Assembly: GCA_028284005.1 (NCBI GenBank)
Contig: JANQSO010000001.1
Span: 62,001 to 126,000, forward strand
Direction: 5' to 3'
Origin: Flavobacteriaceae bacterium
Lineage (GTDB): Bacteria > Bacteroidota > Bacteroidia > Flavobacteriales > Flavobacteriaceae
DNA: 64,000 bases
Shown piece after piece: positions 34,874-42,011 of this stretch. Positions within the stretch are counted from its first letter, which is position 1, and each line of letters starts with the position of its first letter. The position numbers were made by a program, and so were the translations under genes. The notes under the pieces are model-generated. The model ran no database searches and was not told where the DNA came from. It saw only the letters and a list, made by a program, of their open reading frames with translations.

Positions 34874-35854
34874 ATGGAAAAATTTCAAAACATAAAAAGG
34901 TTATTTGAAAAAATAAGAAGTTCACCAGAATTGACTGCTATTGCAGAAGATAAAAGGATACCAATTCTTTTAAATATTATGGAACCAACTTTTGGGCCAA
35001 TATTTGATTCTCTGGTTTTGGGAAACGTAAGAGACAAAAGTTTAGCGGACAAATTCCAAGCAATAGAAGAAAATCTTGAAAGCAATCTTTCCGAGGATGA
35101 TGGAATTCAACTTTTAGATATAATTGCTGATAATAGAGAAATTTTATTTACTTCGATTGCCAATGTAGAATCATTGATGGATGAACATAATGAACTAAAG
35201 AAATTAGTTTCTACTTATCTTGCAATTCCTAGTGACCAAGAAGAAACATTTATACCTTCGTCATCATTTAAATTTGTAGTAATAGCTGGTGCTTCGGGAA
35301 CTGGTAAAGATGTACAGTTAGAATTATTGCACAAACATCAATTTAAAAATTACAGGCACAACGATATACTCACCAAATTTTCAACTCGAAAACCGAGAAA
35401 TCAAGACTCAGATTATTATGAATTTATAAAAAAAGCTGAGTTTTTGAAAATGAAAGAGAATGGCGATATACTATTTCCATACGACAAGCGAAATTATTTT
35501 TACGGTTTTGATAAAGTCCAATTTGTGGATGAGGCGACTGGGAGCAATCTTTTATTTTCAATATTCACAGAATTTGAGATGGCACAAACGGCAAAAGCTT
35601 TCTTAACTGAATTAGGTATAAATAATCAATTTATTCTATTCAATGCATCAGAAAACGTGCTAAGGAGAAGAGCTTGGCATAGGAACTTTAGTGTTGCAGA
35701 AGTAAAGAGGAGAATAACATCAATTCAAAAAGATATTCAGTTTATTGAACAGAACAAAGCATCATTAGAATCAATATACGATTTTGTAGAGGTTGGAGAT
35801 GATAAGTCTATAAACGAAATTCATAAAACTCTAATTGAAATAATCGATAAATAA
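34874..35854 (+). CDS. guanylate-kinase-like P-loop protein 3 with N-terminal extension
   Basis: A 326-residue protein. About 130 helical residues precede a kinase domain with a GASGTGKD Walker A (Gly139-Asp146), FSTRKPR near 170 and a C-terminal helical half (VLRRRAWHRNFSVAEVKRRI) of the LID/CORE type. The last Walker A residue is again Asp. The gene begins three bases after the second kinase-like gene. The block ends two bases later in site S1, so all four genes form one large cassette. Confidence 0.75.
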   Translation: MEKFQNIKRLFEKIRSSPELTAIAEDKRIPILLNIMEPTFGPIFDSLVLGNVRDKSLADKFQAIEENLESNLSEDDGIQLLDIIADNREILFTSIANVESLMDEHNELKKLVSTYLAIPSDQEETFIPSSSFKFVVIAGASGTGKDVQLELLHKHQFKNYRHNDILTKFSTRKPRNQDSDYYEFIKKAEFLKMKENGDILFPYDKRNYFYGFDKVQFVDEATGSNLLFSIFTEFEMAQTAKAFLTELGINNQFILFNASENVLRRRAWHRNFSVAEVKRRITSIQKDIQFIEQNKASLESIYDFVEVGDDKSINEIHKTLIEIIDK

Positions 35855-35855
35855 C

Positions 35856-35990
35856 TGCACACAACAATGTGTATAAGTAATAGCGGTTTAAGTGATAAAA
35901 CGGAAGTATAAACATAAAACAAGGGTAAATAGTAATCTGTATAGTTAGTGTGTAGAAATTTACTACTACACATAGCTGGGATCTTTGTGA
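35856..35990 (+). repeat. site S1 (attC-like)
   Basis: Opens TGCACACAAC-AATGTGTATAAGTAAT one base after the stop codon; the first ten bases are complementary to the start of the same block at 32440. The right half (ACTACTACACATAGCTGGGATCTTTGTG) is divergent: the final GTTR is not exact. Confidence 0.6.
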
Positions 35991-36021
35991 AACATTAAAA
36001 CTCAAACTCACGAATTAAAGA

Positions 36022-37116
36022 ATGGACTTAAAAAAAACTCGAATTGAGGGGATGAAAATCTTCAAAGTAAGTCCTGAAGTTATGAATAGCGAAAGTGAGG
36101 AAACGAAAAATATTGTAAAACAGGCATTAAAAGAGAAACCTCTAAAAATTTGGGAAAGAGAATTAAAGCAACATAAATCAAATCTGTTTATGTCAAATGA
36201 AGAAGGTGATGTTTTTCAAGCAACTACCTTTGTTCATAAAAAGAAAATATTCGCTGGGATTGCTCCAAACTTGATTCAAGCATATTTTGATATGGCTTAT
36301 GAGCAAATTCAATGGACTAATAAATATGCTGATACATTCCATTACATTGCATCCGAAAAATTTGACCGAATAAAGTTTATTGACACGCCAATATTCAACA
36401 GATTCATTCAATATAGAATTAGCTCAATAATATTTTTACACTTATCAGTCGAGGCTTTTATAAATTATATCATTCCTGACAATTTTATCTACTGCAAAAC
36501 TGAAAAATCAAACTCGAATAAATTCCAAGAACAGATAACAAAACTCAATAAAGAAAATATTGAGCGTTGGGTTAGTTTCAAAGAAAAAATAGAAGAAGTA
36601 ATTCCGCAACTACCCAACAATGCCTTTGACATAAAAAAGAATAGTGATATAATTGGACGAATTCTTGAGATTGAAAACATACGGAATGAAATTATTCATT
36701 TAAAGAGCAAAGATTCAAATTCAAATATGCACTATGAAAAGGTGTTTAATTTTGTTGCATCTAAAGACTTAAGCAAATATTTATTTTCAGTAAAAAAGCT
36801 TATAAATATTTTACAAAAGGATTATATAAAAATTGATAAGATTCAAGAAGACAATAACACAAAAGAAATATATATTGAAAAGGCTGAACATCTTCACATT
36901 GGAGTATATTTTGAGGTCATTAAACAAAAAGAAAAACGAATTACAATTTTTATTGACAAATGGAGAGGACTTACTAAAGAAAGTGAGTATTTAAAGGTTG
37001 TATTATCTTATCTGAAATTAATGGAAGATATGAATTTGATAATGGACTATTTGATAAGTGAAGAAAAAAAGAAATTCAAAATAGAGATATTTAAGAATGA
37101 TGAACAAATAAAGTAA
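36022..37116 (+). CDS. HEPN-like protein of unknown function
   Basis: A 364-residue, predominantly helical protein. The middle contains ENIRNEIIHLKSK, with Arg221-(4)-His226, the RxxxxH signature of HEPN ribonucleases, preceded by a helix with SVEAFINYIIP. HEPN proteins cut RNA in toxin-antitoxin and phage-defence systems. The C-terminal 100 residues have a helix-strand pattern and no membrane segment. No antitoxin neighbour is in the same block. The assignment rests on one motif. It lies alone between sites S1 and S2. Confidence 0.5.
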   Translation: MDLKKTRIEGMKIFKVSPEVMNSESEETKNIVKQALKEKPLKIWERELKQHKSNLFMSNEEGDVFQATTFVHKKKIFAGIAPNLIQAYFDMAYEQIQWTNKYADTFHYIASEKFDRIKFIDTPIFNRFIQYRISSIIFLHLSVEAFINYIIPDNFIYCKTEKSNSNKFQEQITKLNKENIERWVSFKEKIEEVIPQLPNNAFDIKKNSDIIGRILEIENIRNEIIHLKSKDSNSNMHYEKVFNFVASKDLSKYLFSVKKLINILQKDYIKIDKIQEDNNTKEIYIEKAEHLHIGVYFEVIKQKEKRITIFIDKWRGLTKESEYLKVVLSYLKLMEDMNLIMDYLISEEKKKFKIEIFKNDEQIK

Positions 37117-37237
37117 CTACCTCAACAACGTGTATAAGTAATCAGCCCGACAGAGTTGTTCTGGCGGTTTTGGTTTGTATTTGCTAAATTAGTTATTGAA
37201 ACACGCAACGAAATTATATACTAGACCGTTATACTTA
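37117..37237 (+). repeat. site S2 (attC-like)
   Basis: Begins CTACCTCAACAACGTGTATAAGTAA, one base after the stop, then a central TTTGCTAAATTAGTTATTG, then GCAACGAAATTATATACTAGACC and GTTATACTTA (37228-37237). The last ten bases pair exactly with TAAGTATAAC at 37903. Confidence 0.75.
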
Positions 37238-37247
37238 ATTTACCAAA

Positions 37248-37526
37248 ATGCGAATAATCGAGATAAACGGAAATAAATTTTCAAATATGAAAGGTTTTTA
37301 TCGAGAAATAGAATCGAAAATGACCTTTGGGCTGAATTGGAAAATTGAACGGAATCTCAATGCATTTAATGATGTTTTTTATGGGGGATTTGGTGTTCAC
37401 GATGTTGACGAAAAATATATTTTAAAATGGCATCAAAGTGAAAAAAGTAAATATGAACTAAAATATTATGACCAAATAATTGAAATAATTAAAGAACACG
37501 AGAATATAGAATTACAATTGACATAA
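37248..37526 (+). CDS. orphan barstar-like protein
   Basis: A 92-residue protein with the barstar layout: an opening strand (IIEINGNKFSNMKGF), a helix (YREIESKMTFG), the NLNAFNDVFYGG loop in the place of NLDALWDCLTGW, a strand with ILKWHQSEKSK like LVLEWRQFEQSK, and a final ELQLT strand. Barstars inhibit barnase-type RNases. No barnase-like gene is next to it, so it may protect against an incoming toxin. It is followed with no gap by the gene at 37527. Confidence 0.7.
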   Translation: MRIIEINGNKFSNMKGFYREIESKMTFGLNWKIERNLNAFNDVFYGGFGVHDVDEKYILKWHQSEKSKYELKYYDQIIEIIKEHENIELQLT

Positions 37527-37898
37527 ATGCTCTTCTGGAAAATTGAAAATAGAATTGAACCCAAACGGGATTTTTACTCAAAAATTAAAGAGTATTACAT
37601 TGGAATTTCTGACAATCAGATTCCGACTGAATTACTTAATGAAATAATTTCAAAAGTAACAGACGAAATATATTGTAATTATAAACGATTTTGGAAGCAA
37701 TATCCAAAATCACGAAAAAGATATTCGACTTTAAAAATTGAGGATATTGAACATACTTTTATTCATTATTTGATAACTGACTTTTTTGAAAAAAGGAAAT
37801 TAGCAGAATCTCGGAATTTTTCAAAGATTCTGTTTAAAATGAATGACAAGGAATTTGACAAGTATTTAGATCAAAAAGATTGGTATGAAACGAAATAA
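37527..37898 (+). CDS. protein of unknown function, coupled to the barstar-like gene
   Basis: A 123-residue protein that begins right after the previous TAA. It is charged and rich in Lys, Glu and aromatic residues (FWKQYPKSRKRYSTLKIEDIEHTFIHYLITDFFEKRKL), probably a small helical bundle. I do not recognise a family. It shares the cassette with the barstar-like gene, so the two may act as a pair. Confidence 0.55.
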   Translation: MLFWKIENRIEPKRDFYSKIKEYYIGISDNQIPTELLNEIISKVTDEIYCNYKRFWKQYPKSRKRYSTLKIEDIEHTFIHYLITDFFEKRKLAESRNFSKILFKMNDKEFDKYLDQKDWYETK

Positions 37899-37902
37899 AA
37901 AC

Positions 37903-38038
37903 TAAGTATAACAATGGCCTTAAGTAACCAACCCTACAGAGCCGTTCTAGCGGGTTGCAGGATTCCTTTTAGTTCGTTTTCTTTTGCTAAATTAGTCCTA
38001 GTCAATGCTACTAACCATATACGAACATGTTGTGGTGC
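37903..38038 (+). repeat. site S3 (attC-like)
   Basis: Opens TAAGTATAAC-AATGGCCTTAAGTAACC, contains GTTTTCTTTTGCTAAATTAG and ends CTAACCATATACGAACAT-GTTGTGGTGC (38029-38038). The first ten bases complement the previous block start at 37228 exactly; the last ten complement GCACCACAAC at 38723 exactly. Confidence 0.82.
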
Positions 38039-38095
38039 ATTTTGACAAACCGCTCGAATAAAACAAATTTCTCTTTCAAATTCTAAAAAAATTAT

Positions 38096-38118
38096 TACTT
38101 TTGTATCTAAATGGATAC
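38096..38118 (+). promoter_or_regulatory. promoter and candidate operator of the toxin-antitoxin pair
   Basis: TACTTTTG at 38096-38103 fits the -7 consensus. It is followed by GTATC-TAAATG-GATAC, an inverted repeat of 5 bp overlapping the transcription start and eight bases upstream of the toxin ATG, a natural place for HigA-type autorepression. Confidence 0.5.
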
Positions 38119-38126
38119 ACTTTTAA

Positions 38127-38429
38127 ATGATTATTACCGAAAAAACATCTGAGTTTGATAAGTGGATTAGAAAGCTAAAAGATATTCGGGCAAAATCTAA
38201 AATTCTTTTCCGAATTCAGAAACTTGAAACGGATGAACATTTCGGAGATTGTAAACCTATAGGAGACGGAATAAGTGAAATGCGAATTAATTATGCTAAA
38301 GGCTACCGGGTATATTTTAAGGAAAAAGACAATAAAATTGTTATTCTTCTAATTGGTGGAGATAAATCAACTCAACAAAAAGATATCGAGAAAGCGAAGA
38401 AAATTTGGGACAGAATAAAAAATGATTGA
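38127..38429 (+). CDS. RelE/HigB-type toxin
   Basis: A 100-residue protein of the phage-derived Gp49/HigB (addiction-module killer) group: FDKWIRKLKDIRAKSKILFRIQKLE, then FGDCKPIGDGISEMRINYAKGYRVYF and IVILLIGGDKSTQQKDIEKAKKI, the conserved final segment. These toxins cut mRNA at the ribosome. The gene overlaps the antitoxin by eight bases and has the toxin-first order of HigBA modules. Confidence 0.88.
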   Translation: MIITEKTSEFDKWIRKLKDIRAKSKILFRIQKLETDEHFGDCKPIGDGISEMRINYAKGYRVYFKEKDNKIVILLIGGDKSTQQKDIEKAKKIWDRIKND

Positions 38430-38715
38430 TATGACAACAACAAAATTTGACATAGCAGACTATTTGGACAACGAAGAAATGATAGCTGAATATCTAAATA
38501 CTGTTCTCGAAGATGGAGACAGCTCTGATTTGATAATTGCAATCGGACATATAGCAAAATCTATCGGAATGACTAAAATTGCCGAAAAAACTGGAATGAG
38601 CAGAACAAGTCTTTATAAAGCATTATCCGACGGAGCAAAACCACAATTTGGAACAATAATAAAAGTGCTGAAAGCTATTGGCGGACAAATCAACGTGAAA
38701 CCAATGTCAGCATAA
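38422..38715 (+). CDS. HigA-type antitoxin (XRE-like)
   Basis: A 97-residue protein (ATG at 38422; another ATG three codons in). After DIADYLDNEEMIAEYLNTVLEDGD there is an XRE HTH (GMTKIAEKTGMSRTSLYKALSDGAKPQFGTIIKVLKAIG). This layout marks the antidote of HigBA-like addiction modules that neutralises the toxin and represses the operon, likely through the inverted repeat at 38103-38118. TA pairs are frequent cassettes that stabilise large arrays. Confidence 0.88.
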   Translation: MIDMTTTKFDIADYLDNEEMIAEYLNTVLEDGDSSDLIIAIGHIAKSIGMTKIAEKTGMSRTSLYKALSDGAKPQFGTIIKVLKAIGGQINVKPMSA

Positions 38716-38722
38716 AAAAACG

Positions 38723-38794
38723 GCACCACAACAATGGCAATAATTCATTACGGCTTTGTGCCATACCAAAATCATAGCCGGAACCGTTGGTAGT
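38723..38794 (+). repeat. site S4 (attC-like)
   Basis: A compact member, about 70 bp: GCACCACAAC-AATGGCAATAATTCATTACGGC, then ATCATAGCCGGAACC and GTTGGTAGT (38786-38794). GGC(A)ATAAT can pair with ATCATAGCC as an L-box-like stem. The first ten bases complement the start of its block at 38029 exactly. Confidence 0.8.
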
Positions 38795-38804
38795 ACAGAA
38801 AAGA

Positions 38805-39443
38805 ATGAATAGATCAGTTGACAATTATTTTATTGAAGGCTGTGGACGTTGCCCACTTGGAGGCACTCCTGGCTGTAAAGTTCATAATTGGACCTCAGAA
38901 TTAGAACTATTAAGAAAAATAGTTCTTGAATGCGGGTTGACAGAGGAATCTAAATGGGGTGCGCCCTGCTATACTTTTCAGAATAAAAATATACTTATGG
39001 TGAGCGCTTTAAAAGAATATTGCTGTATCAGCTTTTTTAAAGGTTCCTTGTTAAGTGATGATAAAGACCTTTTGGTGAAACCCGGACCGAATTCACAAGC
39101 AGCAAGGCTTTTTAAGTTTATAAATAGTAATGAAATAATAAAGATCGAAAGTGATATAAAAGCATACATCTTTGAATCTATTGAGGTAGAAAAAGCGGGT
39201 TTAAATGTCACATTTAAGAAGAACCCAGAACCCATTCCTGAGGAACTGGAAACGAAATTTGAAGAAGACCCTGTTTTGAAAAACGCTTTTGAGGCCTTAA
39301 CTCCCGGAAGGCAGAGAGGTTACATTCTTCATTTTTCTCAACCCAAACAAGCAAAGACAAGGGTCTCGAGGATTGAAAAGTGTATGCCTATGATCTTATC
39401 CGGGATAGGATTGCATGATAAGTACAGATCCATGAAAAAATAA
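38805..39443 (+). CDS. DUF1801/YdeI-family protein
   Basis: A 212-residue protein (ATG at 38805; the frame is open from 38787). The N-terminal half has DUF1801 features (LRKIVLECGLTEESKWGAPCYTFQNKNILMVSALKEYCCISFFKG) and the C-terminal part LTPGRQRGYILHFSQPKQAKTRVSRIEKCMPMIL is the YdeI/OmdA signature. Such proteins are stress-linked and common, but their activity is not known. The small cassette ends in site S5. Confidence 0.8.
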   Translation: MNRSVDNYFIEGCGRCPLGGTPGCKVHNWTSELELLRKIVLECGLTEESKWGAPCYTFQNKNILMVSALKEYCCISFFKGSLLSDDKDLLVKPGPNSQAARLFKFINSNEIIKIESDIKAYIFESIEVEKAGLNVTFKKNPEPIPEELETKFEEDPVLKNAFEALTPGRQRGYILHFSQPKQAKTRVSRIEKCMPMILSGIGLHDKYRSMKK

Positions 39444-39446
39444 ACT

Positions 39447-39520
39447 GCCGCCAACACTATATATAAAAAACACTCAAGATTTGTCTATCTTTGAGTTCTC
39501 CCTGCTTTTATAGTGTGGTA
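39447..39520 (+). repeat. site S5 (attC-like, divergent)
   Basis: GCCGCCAAC-ACTATATATAAAA pairs with TTTTATAGTGT in an inverted repeat. Inside is a second hairpin, ACTCAAGAT/ATCTTTGAGT (39471-39497). The first nine bases differ from the complement of its block start by three transitions, two of them G:T pairs. The right core is GTGTGGTA, not GTTR. Confidence 0.5.
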
Positions 39521-39577
39521 CATTTTACCAGAATGAACCGAAACCGAAAAACTAACTAAAACTGAATTAAAATTTTA

Positions 39578-40099
39578 ATGGATTTAGCAAGACACTGTGA
39601 TTTGTGCGACCATCAAAAGATTAGCTTAAAATTAGGAACGACTTGCGGATTAACTGATCGAAAACCTGAATTTAATAGAACTTGTGCGAAAATTGAACTT
39701 AACGAAAAGTTTGAACATAAGCTGAAGTCTGTCAATATAGAATACCAAAATATTAAACGAAAAAAAATATTGACCTACACTTACTTTGCTGTTTTTCTTG
39801 CTATTGGAATTGCTGTAATTGTAGGCGGTTATTTACTGGGAAAATATGCTTTAGATAGTGGAGTGATCTCAACTGTACCTATAATAATTATGGGTGTTGG
39901 ACTTGTGCCTCTCGGAATGGCATTTGGGACTTTAAATAAACACAGACAGGAAATTGAAGTCGCCAAAAGTAAAAAAGATAAAGTTGACGAAGTATTGAAT
40001 GAATACAGAATTGAATATGTTATTAACATTGTGTTTGGAAAAGAAATTCATGGAACTCAAGAAGTTTATGCTGAATTAAAAACTAAAGGAATTAGTTAA
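39578..40099 (+). CDS. small membrane protein with cysteine-rich N-terminus
   Basis: A 173-residue protein. The first 40 residues hold four Cys in the spacing C-x2-C-x13-C-x13-C (CDLCDH ... CGLTDRKPEFNRTC), possibly a zinc site. Two membrane helices follow (about 68-92 and 100-120), then a charged cytoplasmic tail with a coiled coil. No family recognised. Low-GC and AT-rich. It lies between sites S5 and S6. Confidence 0.6.
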   Translation: MDLARHCDLCDHQKISLKLGTTCGLTDRKPEFNRTCAKIELNEKFEHKLKSVNIEYQNIKRKKILTYTYFAVFLAIGIAVIVGGYLLGKYALDSGVISTVPIIIMGVGLVPLGMAFGTLNKHRQEIEVAKSKKDKVDEVLNEYRIEYVINIVFGKEIHGTQEVYAELKTKGIS

Positions 40100-40102
40100 A
40101 AA

Positions 40103-40175
40103 AAACCATAACAATGGCTATAAGTAATTGCTTCCTGTGAGACGCTACTGCTCATAACCGAGACTGTTAGGTGTT
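40103..40175 (+). repeat. site S6 (attC-like)
   Basis: Canonical layout: AACCATAAC-AATGGCTATAAGTAATTGC ... GCTCATAACCGAGACT-GTTAGGTGTT (40166-40175). The last ten bases complement AACACCTAGC at 40703-40712 at nine of ten positions, with the exception a G:T pair. Confidence 0.75.
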
Positions 40176-40189
40176 ATTTTGATATAATT

Positions 40190-40711
40190 ATGGAAAACAA
40201 TAAATATTACGAAACAGCAAGTTCTCATTTCGTATCTAGATTCCAAATGAGAGATAATGTTTTACTGTTATACTTAGCTGCTGTCGGAGCAATATTCGGT
40301 GTAGCATTTGGATCTAAGAATAATTTCGAAGTGCTACTTACAATTCCGTATATTGCATTGGGGTGCTCTTATCTTATAGCGCATCATAATGTCATGCTCG
40401 GTGCTTTATTAAGCTATTTGAATAAAGTCAGTTCAATTGATAATAACAATGAAAGTTTTGAAAGGTCACAAGCACTTGATTCACGATTTAACAATGCTCT
40501 AAACTTACGTACATGGGGACAGATGATTATTCTATTATTACCAGCTTTAACAAGTCTATTACTTAATTATAAAATAATTCTTTGTGTACTATTTCCGGAA
40601 ATCTTATTATTGGGTTTTGGATTAATATGTTTTATACTTGCTATTATTCTACTTTGGAGAATTCATAAAAAGCAGAAAAAATTGAAGCCGAGTTTGTTAA
40701 GCAACACCTAG
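40190..40711 (+). CDS. small multi-span membrane protein
   Basis: A 173-residue protein with four hydrophobic segments in two hairpins (about residues 20-60 and 105-150) and a basic C-terminus. No motif recognised. Its last codons (SNT-stop) are part of the opening arm of site S7, so the coding end and the recombination-site arm overlap. Confidence 0.6.
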   Translation: MENNKYYETASSHFVSRFQMRDNVLLLYLAAVGAIFGVAFGSKNNFEVLLTIPYIALGCSYLIAHHNVMLGALLSYLNKVSSIDNNNESFERSQALDSRFNNALNLRTWGQMIILLLPALTSLLLNYKIILCVLFPEILLLGFGLICFILAIILLWRIHKKQKKLKPSLLSNT

Positions 40712-40744
40712 CAACGGATATAACCCATTGTCAAATTTTGGCTA
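40703..40744 (+). repeat. site S7 (attC-like, truncated)
   Basis: Opening AACACCTAGC overlaps the stop codon of the previous gene and matches its block start (40166) at nine of ten bases. It continues CAACGGATATAACCCATTG but the right half is lost before the next gene. Confidence 0.5.
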
Positions 40745-40800
40745 ACTTTAAAATCTCCCCATTCAATAAAACTCACTCAAAACAGAAGAAACACTATTTA

Positions 40801-41184
40801 ATGAAAACGAGACTTCCCTTTTTTATTTTTATTTTAGTAATACTTACTAGTTGTGACCCTGAAAATGATTTCTATATAAGTGGAAAAATATCTGACGGAG
40901 AGCTTAAAACCAAAATCATCAATGCGGATATTGAATTTATATGCTATACTAATAATATGGAATGGAATTTTGAAAAGTACATAACACAAACTAATAAAGA
41001 CGGAATATTCAATGATACCATAGTCTCATTAAGGAGTTTTGATAGCATAAAAATCAAGATCAGCAAAAAAGGCTATTTGACAAAAGAAATAAAAACAGAA
41101 AGAAATGAATGGGAAATCACCCGTGGATTTATGAAAACGGAGTTCCATATTAATTATGAAAATATTGAACTGATAAAAAAATAA
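40801..41184 (+). CDS. small lipoprotein
   Basis: A 127-residue lipoprotein (ATG at 40801; the frame begins 21 codons earlier but the lipoprotein signal MKTRLPFFIFILVILTSC starts here). The mature part (DFYISGKISDGELKTKIINADIEFIC ... KISKKGYLTKEIKTERNEW) looks like a carboxypeptidase-regulatory/CNA-B-type beta sandwich. Role unknown. Confidence 0.65.
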   Translation: MKTRLPFFIFILVILTSCDPENDFYISGKISDGELKTKIINADIEFICYTNNMEWNFEKYITQTNKDGIFNDTIVSLRSFDSIKIKISKKGYLTKEIKTERNEWEITRGFMKTEFHINYENIELIKK

Positions 41185-41222
41185 CTATTGCTAACAACAA
41201 CTATAGTAACTAGCCTTACAGA
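41185..41222 (+). repeat. site S8 (attC-like, left half only)
   Basis: ATTGCTAACAACAACTATAGTAACTAGCC resembles the opening of the site family but runs straight into the next gene without a right half. Confidence 0.35.
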
Positions 41223-41804
41223 ATGAAATCGAAACTAAATATTCATAATCTTTCAGTATTGTTTATAATAGTATTGGGATTGACTTCCTCAAACTGTAAT
41301 TCTAGTAAAGAGATTACAAGTTTTGAAGAAGTTAAAGCTGGAAAGGAACTTGACCGAGCGATAGAAATCAATTTAACGGATTTTTTTCAGATTTGGATGT
41401 CTAATAATCCTCACTCTAAACTAGACCAAAATTGCTATGAATTATTTAAAGACGAATACTTTACATATTTTGGAGAAAATGAACTTAGAGGGTTAAATAT
41501 TAAGAAAAAGCTATATAAGATAAAGAATGAAATTCTATCAAATGATTTTCGAAATTATAAAAAAGTGGATAGAATATTAATCAGACAAAAATTTTTAAAT
41601 GAGATAGTACCTGAAAGTGACAGTTCTATTTACAAGGAATCTGAATGCTCATCAAGTTCAAGTAGCCCCAAATTTTCTTATAAATTAATAAGCAACAAGA
41701 TAGAAACTACTTTAAAATGGAAATTCCGGTGCGATGGAAAAAAACTATTTGAGAATACCTATAAAGGTGTTTTTGACTTAAATAAAATGGAATTTGAAAA
41801 ATAA
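41223..41804 (+). CDS. lipoprotein of unknown function
   Basis: A 193-residue protein with a lipoprotein signal (SVLFIIVLGLTSSNC) and a charged body (LDRAIEINLTDFFQIWMSNNPHSKLDQNCYELFKDEYFTYF). Four further Cys are spread over it. No family recognised. AT-rich, typical of the array. Confidence 0.6.
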   Translation: MKSKLNIHNLSVLFIIVLGLTSSNCNSSKEITSFEEVKAGKELDRAIEINLTDFFQIWMSNNPHSKLDQNCYELFKDEYFTYFGENELRGLNIKKKLYKIKNEILSNDFRNYKKVDRILIRQKFLNEIVPESDSSIYKESECSSSSSSPKFSYKLISNKIETTLKWKFRCDGKKLFENTYKGVFDLNKMEFEK

Positions 41805-41806
41805 AA

Positions 41807-41970
41807 CTACAGGCAACAAAAGCTATAAGTAACCAGCTTGAAAGAGTCGTTCTGACAGGTTACTTGTTCTTACCCACTTCTGAAAATCCGTAAAGATTTT
41901 CATCTGATCTTTATTTGCTACCTTAGTTACTGAAACATGCAATGAGCTATACACGAATATGTTGGCAGGC
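41807..41970 (+). repeat. site S9 (attC-like)
   Basis: One of the longest members: ACAGGCAAC-AAAAGCTATAAGTAACC ... TTTGCTACCTTAGTTACTG ... GAGCTATACACGAATAT-GTTGGCAGGC (41961-41970). AGCTATAAG and GAGCTATAC face each other as the inner stem. Its last ten bases do not match the next site closely. Confidence 0.65.
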
Positions 41971-42011
41971 ATTGCAAAAAAGACTACGGATATTAAAAAA
42001 TAATTATTTAA

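Noticed and set aside
37248-38429. Barnase-barstar pair with the neighbouring HigB-like toxin
   Set aside because: The HigB-like toxin lies beyond site S3 and has its own HigA-type antitoxin, so the barstar-like gene has no visible partner.
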